This document shows positions 53,985-64,000 of a stretch of DNA of 64,000 bases, one piece after another (within the stretch, counting starts at the first letter, position 1; each line of letters begins with the position of its first letter). The translations under genes were made by a program, and so were the position numbers. The notes below the pieces were generated by a model that worked only from the letters and a program-made list of their open reading frames with translations, was not told the DNA's origin and ran no database searches. The stretch is taken from contig JAJAGP010000233.1 of the NCBI GenBank assembly GCA_025084515.1, forward strand, positions 397,501 through 461,500. The letters run 5' to 3'. This DNA is from Ancistrus triradiatus. Lineage: Eukaryota > Chordata > Actinopteri > Siluriformes > Loricariidae.

Positions 53985-54115
53985 CAGCTCGGGAAGCTCC
54001 GTGGGCGCTCCCAGTGCTGGTCCCAAGCCTGGATAAATGGGAATGGTAGCATCAGGAAGGGCATCTGGTGTCAACTGTGGTGAACCCTAACCAGAGCAGC
54101 CAAAAGAGGAAAATC
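53985..54115 (+). repeat. LINE-like 3' UTR fragment
   Basis: CCCAGTGCTGGTCCCAAGCC, GGATAAATGGGAATGG and TCAGGAAGGGCATCTGGTGT match a motif string I associate with fish LINE 3' ends. The clade is not assigned. Confidence 0.5.
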
Positions 54116-55349
54116 CTTTTTAGGACAACAAACCTGCCTTGAGTGTTTGCTGCCAAAAAGGCCTACTTGTCAATTCATGAAACGATTAGCTGCCATATAA
54201 ACTGTATATGTATAATAATTCATGATTTAAGTTTCATTTAAGTTTCATTGAATGCAACAAGCCTAAAGTGACTGATATCAGCAGAAAACTCATTCTGCTG
54301 GCATACGTGCCAAAAATATAGAATTAACTACACAGCTAACAAATCTTTTTTGTTCTTGTGAACCACCAACTGTGGAAAATGGCTGTAGTCCTGCGTAATT
54401 GCGATAACTGAATTGAATTGGGATTATCTTAAATAATTGCGGTTAGACGATTATGTAATAATTGTGACGGCCCTATTCTTGGGTATTCTCTAAACGTCCC
54501 CATGTTGATCAGGGAATTCTTTGCAACTTCAAATCTATACTCCAGCCAAAAGGGAAGTCCTGGATGCCGATTTTAGAGTTCCTAAACACTCGAACAGACC
54601 GTAAATGACCACATGCTTGAGTTTCAGTCTGAATATGATTCATCTCATGAGGAAGACTCAAAAGTCTGTTCCATATCCTCCGGTCTAGAATTGACACGGC
54701 GCTGTCCTCTGGGTCAGAGAGAGGAAACTCATACAATGAAGGCCCTTGAACACACAGAGCACATGCGTTCGGCGACCAGAACCTGTGCAGTCACAATGAA
54801 GCGAAGCCACAGCCCACACGGTGCACACATACACATTGTCTGCGAGCAGAAAACAGGCCATTACTGGAGGGCCGCCAAGTAGGCTCCGGACAACTGGAGT
54901 AGCAGATGGTCATCTCGCCTTCAGCCTGCTCTATAAGACCTGTGTGTCTTTTGAGGTTTCAGTTGGAGCGTGTGCCCATCCTAATTAAAAACACCATCGC
55001 GGGACGTACTGCAGACAAGACATGGTCATTGAGCCTCCTCAAATTACACCTGTGGCACTGATTTACTGAGGGGTTGAGTGCATTAAACACAGCGTCTACG
55101 GAGCCAAATGACACGTCTTGGCACTTTTGCGCGTTCGCCTTAATGAATACGCAACTTATGGTCTCCTGGTGGAAAATACAGCACGGTGGCAATGCAAGTA
55201 GATTCAATTAGCATCAAGAGTGTGGTTTCTTCAATGTGAAAGTCGTTTTGATTTGGTGTTTAAATTAATATTTGTGAAGGCCAGGTATTAACAGATGTAC
55301 AATTTAGACAAAAGAGCATATGGCAAACAGAACTCCCACCTTCTGAACC

Positions 55350-56085
55350 TTTTAAGGTACCACCTATTCAAAAAAGTACTACCAAACTGACTGGCAATGA
55401 ACTCACTGGCATGTTCAAGAATGTTTAAACAATGTTCTGGTATTAAAGAGCCCAAAAGTGTGCCAAGAAAATACCCCCAACACCTTTATACCACCACCAG
55501 CGTGAACCGCTGATACGAGTCAGGATGGATCCATGCTTTCATGTTGTTTAATGAAATTTTGACCCGACCATCTGAATGTCGGAACAGAAATCAAGACTCA
55601 TCAGACCAGGCAACATTTTTCCAGTCTTCCACTGTCCAGTTTTGGTGAGCCGGACTGGCACCTGGTTGCCCATCTGCAAGGTTTGACGTGTTGTGTGTTT
55701 AGAGATGCTCTTCTGCAAACCTCAATGGTAGCAGGTGATTGTTTGAGTTACAGTTGCCTTTCGATGAGCTCGAACCAGTCTGGCTGTTCCCCTCTGACCT
55801 CTGGCAAGGCATTTTGGCCCAGAGAACTGCCCTCACTGGATATTTCCTTGTTTTTGGACCATTCTCTGCAAACCCTAGAGATGGCACTGTGTGTGAAAAT
55901 GCCAGTAGATCAGCAGTTTCTGAAAAACTCAAACCACCCCGTCTAGCACCAACAACCATGACTTAAATCACCATTTTTCTCCATTCTGATGTTCAGTTTG
56001 AACTTTAGCAGCTTGTCTTGACCATGTCCACGCTCCTAAATGGATTGCGACTGATTAGATATTTGGTGTACCTAATAAAGTGACT
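55350..56085. repeat. Dispersed repeat ending in CCTAATAAAGTGACTG
   Basis: It contains long stretches (CATCAGACCAGGCAACATTT, GATTAGATATTTGGTGTACC) of a repeat common in fish genomes. It abuts the (GT)n at 56085. It has no intact ORF and the class is uncertain. Confidence 0.6.
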
Positions 56086-56086
56086 G

Positions 56087-56141
<55 letters not shown>
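56085..56141. repeat. (GT)n microsatellite
   Basis: About 28 GT units directly following the dispersed repeat, with an ATATAT continuation. Confidence 0.95.
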
Positions 56142-56146
<5 letters not shown>

Positions 56147-57000
56147 TCTCAAATTGAATGGAAAATGTAATTTCCTGTTGACAAGCCAAGGATTAAGTTT
56201 ATTGCAGTAATGGATTTATAGTCTTGCACCTAAGGACAAGCAGGGCTCATGTCCAGTATCTCCGTCACACACACACACTCACACACACAAACACTGGATA
56301 CATAAAATCAAGTTCAATTTCACCAATTAGCGAGACACTCGGACATTCATGCTGGCCGATGAATGGCAGCACTGTGGCTGTAATAATTACACGTTTCCTG
56401 CTGAAAAACATGTTTTGCACAACAGTTTTTTTAAAGGTTTGAGGTGCGTAAAAAGTTGCACAACATAACCCACATCTCCTTTTCATTATAGCAGCGAGTT
56501 TTCCCCTCCTCCTCAATGCTTTTCCCTCAGTCTTTCTAAGAAATGGGATGTTGTTTTGCCCCTGGCCGTCCTTGCTTGCTCTCTCAAGGAGTGTCTAATC
56601 TCGGCCCGTTTGCATTTCAGTGTTCTTGGCCGAACAGAACAGTCTGAAATGCCTCAAGGCACACGGTGCACACGCTCAGGCAAGGTAAACAGCTACTGCT
56701 TTCATGTCACCAGATCCTGTGTGCTACTGCTACGTTCGCGTAGAAAGCCCTTTAATCTGGCGCAGTCGACTCGCCACATGCTGGAAATTTATCCCTGCCA
56801 TTAGCGCATTACACTGCTCTGGCTAATGTTTGGTGTCCTGCAAATTTTAGTTTTTGCTTGTGTTGTGCAATATCCCACTCCTGCGTGGGTAATACACCAC
56901 AGGCTTTTTAGCTTTCCCTCTCCTCACACTGCGCACTGCGTTGCCTATTTATCTCGTACACATTTTCTGTGGACTGTAGGTCTGCAGGATTAGAATTTCA

Positions 57001-57260
57001 TTGACCAAAAGTATACGGACACCCCATGATCTTACTCGATTCGCCCGTTTCTGCCCCATTCATTGATTACTGTAGAGTTGGTTGTTTGCTTGAGTTTATT
57101 GATATGCCACTACTAGTGGAAAGCCTTTTGTGGAACTGGTACTCACACCCATGCCACCATGGTGTTGGTGGATGAAGTAACTTTAAAATGATGCAAATTG
57201 TTTTGGATGCCAGATGTCCACAAAACATCCTGCTATTAAGTATACACCCAACACAATGAC
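57001..57260. mobile_element. Truncated MITE related to 117-520
   Basis: It starts GACCAAAAGTATACGGACAC, the terminal motif of the 117-520 family. The opposite end is not visible. Confidence 0.5.
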
Positions 57261-58389
57261 TTCATTAATGCCTCCAAAATGCCCAAACGTTCTCCTCCTG
57301 TGCTTGGTCTCTCTTTTCACAGACACTGTGTGAATAACACACTACGCTTGGTTTAGGGGAGGACTGACCCATATATCCCATACAGCTCCCCCTTCTTTCC
57401 CTCTGTCCCTTGTGTAAAGCTGATATACAGTATAGCTGAAGCAGAACATTCGAGCATATCTATTAGCCAAACTGTTTTTCGCTGATAAAACAGCCGGCAC
57501 TTTTTCTTACTGTGTTTTCCTTCGGGGACCAATAAAGTTTTCATTTCTAACCGCACCTCATCCAGCGAGATTTAATACGCCTCAAATATACCATGCTATA
57601 AGGTGGACTTTCCAGACTGTACTGTACCTCACCCCCTCATAAATATGTCAAGTCATATGACATATGACAGACTCCTCATCCCTCTTTTCAAAGCCAAACC
57701 ACTTCCAGTGAGTTAGACTCCGAGGATGGTTGTGTCTGTGTTTTGTCTCCTAGTGCAGTTTGTTCACTCATTTTTAACTTCAGTCATGTGCTTTTAGGTG
57801 GAACACTAGCTCGATTGGATCTGCAGTAGCCTGTCTTACCTGGCTACTTAAGACGAGTTTTTGACTGAGTTTTTGCAAAGTGATTGCAGGGTGGACAGTA
57901 TCCTTTTTGAGTATCTATACTTTACCGGGCGATTATATTTTTTAGAAACTTATGACAAATATTGTACTTTTTGCTCCACTGCATTTCTATCAAGGTCCTC
58001 GTTACTTCTCGTTACTTTGAAGATGCTGCGAAAGTCAGTAAATGATTTTTTTATTTTCTAAAGCGACACTCTCTAAGACAGCCTATTAAGAATCTGTATA
58101 AAAGGGTCAGAAGTTCCTCCGCAAGCATGTTTGAATTTGAATGTTATGTCAAATTCAGTTATTAGGGGTATTAAGTATTGGAAGTGTTGTGGCAATATTA
58201 CAGCAATGTAATGACCTAAGAATTTACTTGTAATACTGGAGTATTATTAAAAGCAAGTACTTCAGTACATTAACCTGAGTAAAAATCCGATGGTACAACT
58301 TTCACTTGTATCGAAGAAACATTTGACCAATAGTATCTGTACTTTGGCTTAAGTAATGAAGATGTGTCCTCAATAATATCAGCTCACAC

Positions 58390-58545
58390 ATCGTTAAAAC
58401 AACAAGACAATACATATCTCACACCCCTCGTTGAGGGTTAAGAGACCTTCTCAAGGGCCCAAATTGGCAGCATGACAGAGGTGGAATCTGAACTCACAAC
58501 CAATCCTAAGCCATAACCAATGAGCCACCACTGTCCCATTTCATA
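58390..58545 (-). repeat. Degenerate tRNA-derived SINE, reverse
   Basis: GGGTTAAGAGACCTTCTCAA, GGTGGAATCTGAACTC and AATGAGCCACCACTGTCCC keep the SINE order in reverse. It is more diverged than the other copies. Confidence 0.6.
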
Positions 58546-59161
58546 AAACAAGGTAAAAGATTTCCTCATGTGGATCCTTTGCCATGAAAGTTTCTAAACT
58601 CCCATTTTTCTTGGGTCACTGTAGGACCACTGAGCAAATGATTTGATGGTGGACCATTCTCATCATGGCTCAACCACAGCAGTATTTCCCTGTTTTCTCC
58701 TGAGTCTTTTCATTTGCAAGTGTACAACTCTTGCCAACTCTGGTTTAGGAAATTGGTGTTCATTCTTAGTGGCACTTCATCTGTGACAGTTTCTGAACAG
58801 GATGAATAGACATTTTGGTTACTGGATTATTCTCAACCCAGCATTCACAAAGAAAAAACTTGTACCAGCAAGCCACTACGATTACTGTCACTGCCGTTCA
58901 CTATGGAAATCATATCAGGTCAGTGGTGGTCCTATGATGGTCCCAGTCTTCATGGGAGCCACAGAAAACATGAAATGATCTACAGACCTTTTAACAATGC
59001 CTTTCTTCACTTTTACTCCCTGTGGAGACTGAAGGAGTTTGCTTTTTCCTCTATCTCTCCCATCAAAGACTGAAGGGTCACTGTTTATTCCCTTGAGGGT
59101 TCAGATCCTTGTTGTGTACACATACAGTAGTTTCACTTCCTTTCCTTTCTCTCGTCTTTAG

Positions 59162-59311
59162 TCAGAAACTGTTCATGAAAGCCGTAAATGGGGACTATGA
59201 TGTCACACAACCTTTTGTCGACTTTGCTGAGGCTTGCAAAACAGAAAGAAATTCTTGCGATACAAGACTTTCTTTTCACCCAAAATTAACACATGCACTG
59301 TCAACAGAAAG
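59162..59311 (+). CDS. Possible isolated coding exon, unrecognised
   Basis: A strong polypyrimidine tract and TCTTTAG acceptor precede 150 nt of open frame (SQKLFMKAVNGDYDVTQPFV DFAEACKTE ...) and a GAAAG|GTGACT donor; the exon is symmetric in phase. I recognise no family, and no neighbouring exons were found. It could be chance. Confidence 0.2.
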
Positions 59312-59582
59312 GTGACTCACATCATCCGAAAGCAGGACAGTGCTTTAAAGAGCGAGAGTCAAACGGGAAAAAGCAATGGGAGACAGTGGCTACACCCACC
59401 CTAAAGGAAGGAAGGAAGGAAGGAAGGTGCGGATGGACCTTATGCCTCAGGACGGGAAGTCCATAGGGAAGGGTGAGGCTCAGCAGCTGGAAATATGACA
59501 TTGCTGTGCCAGCTTTAGGCTTTAGGTGGCACCTGCAGAGCGCCCAGCCCCGTCTCCATCACTGAGTGTGTATACATCCAGT

Positions 59583-59745
59583 TAATAATCCGATCGTAAG
59601 CAGATTTCTGCAGTTATCTGATTATCAAGTGGTCATGTAAACAGGACACCCAGAGTTCCCAGATCAGTCTGGAAATCAGAGTATGAAATCTGATAAAAAA
59701 AGAGCTGGATTTGATTTCAGTTATCAGATTTCTCAGTGCATGGAT
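59583..59745. repeat. MITE copy related to 21003-21185
   Basis: It shares GATTTCTGCAGTTATCTGAT, GATAAAAAAAGAGCTGGATT and TTATCAGATTTCTCAGTGCA with the copy in the last armc2 intron. Confidence 0.55.
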
Positions 59746-60394
59746 CCTCCGATCGATTTCAATCGCTTTCCCCCGGTCTGTGCATGCACGGAAGCGTAAC
59801 CCGACACGGTTGCCAGGTCACCTTATTCTAAGAGTCTTTTTTCCATTGACCTGTGGCTTTTTTCTCACAGGCTCTGGCAACCCCAGAACTAAACGCAGCA
59901 AAATTGCCACCGGACACTTTTGGGGAGATTCTGTAATGCCGTATATGCTCAAGGAAAAACAGGGCACTAAGACGGACTGGCCCAATGAATTCCCCTGACC
60001 CTCTGCCTCCCAGATTAAAAAGTGTCCTAAAAGTGTCCGTGCTCCACACAGACCGAAACGTAGTTCCTACTTATGCACAGCAAAGTTAATCAAAGAAATA
60101 AAAATAAAATAAAAATACAAACAAAAAGTATGACGTAAATAATATTTATGGCAGTACAAATGCACATGCTGAAGTTGACCGACTGTTTACGCCACAATGT
60201 CTGGAGTTGAAATATTTTAATTTCTTACTATAATCTGATATAATTGTTAAGATTTTGGTTGTTAAAGTGGACGGACGTTGATCTGATGGTCATGAAACGA
60301 TGCTTACCTGCAGCTTGTTTTACACACTTAATGAACTCTGTATGATCCCCCCACCCCTCCACCAGCAGATTCTGGCCTATAACATGACATCTAC

Positions 60395-60650
60395 CAGCCC
60401 ACTAGCTCAAAGTAAATAAGTTGGAACTCACTTCTGCTTTCTTTACACTCTGCAACCTCTCTTTCTCAGTTTAAAACTCTTCTAAAAACCCATCTTTCCT
60501 CTCAACATTTCCTTTCGTCTTCTACTTCCTCTGTATAATTTGCATTATTGGTACAATTTGCTAAGTAACCTTAGGTGCTGTGAAAGGCACTATATAAATG
60601 TCATGTATTGTTATTATTATTATTATTATTAGTAGTAGTAGTAGTAGTAA
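60395..60650 (+). repeat. LINE 3' end with trinucleotide tail
   Basis: CTCAGTTTAAAACTCTTCTA, AAACCCATCTTTCC and GGCACTATATAAATGTCATG lead into (TTA)n/(GTA)n at 60609-60651. The layout suggests an L2-like non-LTR retrotransposon tail. Confidence 0.6.
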
Positions 60651-61239
60651 GTTAATTTCATACTTTTCGGACAAAGAAGATAATTTAATGGGGTACAACT
60701 AGCAGATAGCCGCTTCGAAGTCGAAGACGTTCATTGCCTGGGAAGGCAGGAAGGCTTCTATTTTGATAAGAGCCCCTACAGGGAGAGACAGCATGCAGTC
60801 TGGCTCGGTGAGAACATGATTTACAGTGGACTCTGCAGAAGGTACAGGACATAGTGTATCTTCGAAGCTGGGTGCAAATACATCTGTCATCCTAGCAACC
60901 GAAGGGTTCCAAGCACACTCCCTAACAGATCAGCTGAATCCTAAGGTCAGCTCAGTATAGCGTACGGCAGAGAAACAAGCCTGTGTGCAAATATGTCCTT
61001 GAGAGAGTGCACACAAGTCTTAAAAAGAGAGGACTGTGTGTTTTGGGAGCAATTCAGATCTTAAAAGCCGTCTTGCGCCTTAACAGCCTCAGGTCTCCTC
61101 ATACAAAAACGCTTCCCAGAGGTGTTTTCATTGTTTATTTCATTCTCTTTTGGTTTTCATTTGAGATTCTGTTCTGTCGGGGCCGCACGATAATTATGAT
61201 CGCAATAAATAATAAATCTTACTTTAAGGGCCTGAAGCG

Positions 61240-61320
61240 AGCAGTTGATGTGAGGCGACAGCGGCAAGGAAAAACTTAGGAGGACCAAGGCTCAAAAAGG
61301 GACCCATCCTCCTTTGGCGG
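61240..61320 (-). repeat. Retroposon 3' segment, reverse copy
   Basis: It contains GGCGACAGCGGCAAGGAAAA and GGACCAAGGCTCAAAAAGGG, matching 1030-1180. Confidence 0.6.
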
Positions 61321-61464
61321 CAATTTTTATATATTAAACTAATCAAAAGGTTTATAGCAAAAGTTTAAATAACCAGAAATGAATTATGAAATGAAAAGAG
61401 AGAATTTATTTAAATCAAATAGAGTAAATTAAATATAATAATGTATTATATGTACATGTGTGTG

Positions 61465-61680
61465 TGTGCGAAAGTCTTAGGCCACCATTAGACTTGTTGT
61501 TTTAGCAATGGTATAATGACCAGATCTAATTTTTCCTCAGTCTCTTTATTAAAATACAAAAAGAAAAAAAGGAAATATGTACACAAAATAAAAAAACACA
61601 ATTTCTACAAGTCCTGCTGAATTTTAGTTTTAAAAGTACTGAGTGCCATTTTTTTTTATTTTAGCACAAGGCCCTAACAT
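61465..61680. mobile_element. Tc1-like terminal fragment
   Basis: AAGTCTTAGGCCACCATTAG and TTGTTGTTTTAGCAATGGTA match the ends at 6566 and 51165. Only one end is visible. Confidence 0.6.
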
Positions 61681-64000
61681 GGTGGGCGATATTGGTAAAA
61701 ATCTTATATCACAATATTTCTCCCGAGACAATATGCATCAGCAGCGACAGATTCTTAAAAGCTACTATTTAAATATTATCCCATTCTTCGTAAAGTGATT
61801 CATATTCAAAATGTGCTGCACTTCATCCAGGACAGTGTTCCTTAAACACTGATGATATCCTCGATAACAAAATGCATCGCTCTACGATCAGATATCCTCA
61901 TATAGCCCTCCTCTACGCCTTAAAGGATCTGAAACATAGATATAAAACACTGAATCACGTTCCTCAATAAATACATATTTTTAATAATATTTGTCTCGTG
62001 TCTTTAACTAAGGATGTTTGCATGACATTTAAGCAGCAATCTATGAAAAATGTGAAAGCTTTCCCAGACGTTCGTGCTCCTCAGCATATCAACGCAGAAT
62101 CACGTTCGTGTTATTAAAGAATAGTTATTCATTCTTTCCTGGTAAATCACGTCCGCCCATCATGTAAGCAAGATCTCCAGTTCGGCCGGCGTCCTGTGCG
62201 ATTCGCTGAACACAAAGGCCTTTCTTAGAAAGCCCCGCTTTTAACCAGAGCACAGAGCTCTGAGGGATCCCGAAACACTACATCAAGTCCGGGGGAAGCA
62301 GCCAAAACTCACAGATGGATTAACTATCTGAGACACACAATGGCCGCCAGGGTGCGAGCGCATGAATAAGCGCGTTTCAGAGCAGGGCCTGGGTTGTGAA
62401 GACTGAGATCTACAGTCCTGAATGTATTTGGTGCTTGTATTTGGTAAATGTCACGCTAAAAAATAGCCTCTGGCGATAACGCACCCTTGTGCTGGCTGTT
62501 ATAAAGGGTAACGCGGAGGACAGGGGGGTGTAACGTGGGCGTGGGATCACACGACGGAAAGGAGTTATCAGCTGCATACCATCACCAAGGGCCGGAGGAA
62601 GAGGCAACAGGTTATGTAACTGTGCACTACTGAAACCCACGGCTACCCGTGCATTACTATCTGCGAGGACCTTAACTGGAGCGTGTATCGCTGGATTAAT
62701 GAATACACCTAACTAGTACTTTGACTCGTTTTTCTCTCATCGTGAGGACATTCGGTCCTCCCAAACGTGGAAATCCACACATGAGCACCACCACTCCAGG
62801 TCTCGCTCCACCCTTAGGCTCTCAGTGTTAATCATAACCACGTTAGTTCCAAATCAAAGCCAGGTCAGATGGAGTACGCCGCTCGGTGCCAGGAATGAAG
62901 GAAAAAACGAGTTGTTTATCCACGTGCTTTCTGAACGCTAGACAACAACAGGCATCTGCAGCTGACTGCGAGTTAATTGGGTGTTTATTACTTGCCCATT
63001 TAATAGAACCGAGCTCAGCGCTGATGCAACTCGGAGCGTGAGAACGTAAGACATGGGAAAAGGCGAAGACGGAGAAGTATCGGAGATTCGAAGTGAGTGC
63101 GGCGGGATCAGGAAGCTGTGCTGATGGGGGGCACTGGGTGTGGGATGAAAGTCTCTTCCTTTTGTTCTCTCTAACACACACACACACACACACACATACA
63201 CACACACACACACAGAGGCACATATCTCTCACGCCATTCCGGCCCAGCCTGTGTCTCTGCCACCTCAGCATTTATGTGTTTTGACAGGAAAGACCAGAGC
63301 CAGCTGCTCTCAGTCACTAACAACACAACTCTCACCGCCTATTCACACATCTGTGTGTGTGTGTGCGATTGTTATAATGCATGTAGTGAAGGGAGACCAT
63401 GAAAGCCCAGCTATGCAGAAAAGCCATTCCCTACAGTCTGATGCACGAAGGGTCGGGCATCATTAACCCCAGTGCAGATGGGCACAAAGGCCAAACTTTG
63501 CCGGCGACAAAAGTGTGGGCACGGTCAAATTACAGGCTCGTTTTCAAACCACAACCTCTGCAAATGTACAAGTCGGAGCATTTCTGAGTCCTTCGAAAAC
63601 AATCTGGAGACTTTTGCACGAGCCAAATTTTATGTTCAGAGGTTGCTCAAAACAGCAGATCCTCAGATCCAGAGGCACCACAGGCTGGGACTGCAACGTC
63701 AAGTTGAATGGACTGGCGCCCTGTCCAGGATCTACCTCTGCCTGCAAAAGTCAATCCAGAGATTTCGGAGACCTGGGTACGAGACCCAGCCCGACCTCTG
63801 CCTGTGTGGAGTTTGTATGTTCTCCCTTTGTCTGCTTAGGGTTTCCTCCTACATTCCAAAGGCATGCGTTAGGACAAGGTCTCTAGAGTGTCCCTGTGTG
63901 AGTGAGTGTGTCCTGCCTGAGGTTTGTTCCTGCCTTTTACCCTGTGCTTCCGATTATACCCCAGCCAAAAGTCTGACCCAGGGCCAAAAGTCTGAGGGCT
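61681..64000. other. Right end of window, no gene recognised
   Basis: It contains an interrupted (CA)n at 63174-63212 and, from about 63690, dispersed-repeat sequence (TGTGTGGAGTTTGTATGTTC). The 142-codon minus-strand ORF at 62843-63271 runs through the CA repeat and is not credible as a gene. Confidence 0.5.

Noticed and set aside
55683..55966. Overlapping ORFs on both strands
   Set aside because: They lie inside a dispersed repeat and have no known domain.
60699..60890. 63-codon minus-strand ORF (MTDVFAPSFEDTL ...)
   Set aside because: It looks protein-like but has no recognised homology, no splice signals, and sits beside a LINE tail. Too weak to call.
62843..63271. 142-codon minus-strand ORF
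   Set aside because: It runs through a (CA)n repeat giving a Cys-Val run. No domain and no splice context.

Overview
The window is vertebrate nuclear DNA, almost certainly from a teleost fish. It has split genes with GT-AG introns, many Tc1/mariner-type transposons and their short derivatives, hAT elements, tRNA-derived SINEs and long (CA)n microsatellites. Two genes lie tail to tail: armc2 on the + strand and sesn1 on the - strand. I recall the same convergent pair from human chromosome 6q21. The species cannot be fixed from the sequence. Heavy Tc1 content would suit a catfish-like genome, but that is only a guess.

Layout. Positions 1-3251 are repeats and unassigned sequence, probably an armc2 intron. 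Positions 3252-21360 hold twelve coding exons of armc2, joined in consistent phase to a TGA stop. They encode 609 residues, about the C-terminal two thirds of the protein; the N-terminal exons were not found and probably lie to the left. Positions 21361-25510 are the convergent intergenic zone, with both 3' UTRs and a decayed Tc1 element. Positions 25511-34102 hold ten coding exons of sesn1 on the - strand, giving a complete 487-residue sestrin with a compact TATA/CCAAT/GC-box promoter just to the right. Positions 34400-64000 are mostly repeats and unassigned sequence with no firmly recognised gene. One small + strand region (39809-39962) pairs a perfect RFX X-box with a plausible first exon.

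Functions. ARMC2 is an armadillo-repeat protein known from other organisms to be needed for axoneme assembly in motile cilia and sperm flagella. Sestrin 1 is a stress-induced leucine sensor that restrains mTORC1 through GATOR2. The sequence shows no functional link between them beyond synteny.

The most notable non-coding structures are: a (GT)33 tract that replaces the polypyrimidine tract at the acceptor of one armc2 exon; a 30-bp minisatellite with a roughly 350-bp higher-order period in an armc2 intron; a 1.5-kb GACTC-rich satellite filling the start of the last sesn1 intron; a three-layer transposon nest; a hAT element inside a SINE with an 8-bp target duplication; and a 2-kb inverted arrangement of ~148-bp repeats at 46-48 kb.
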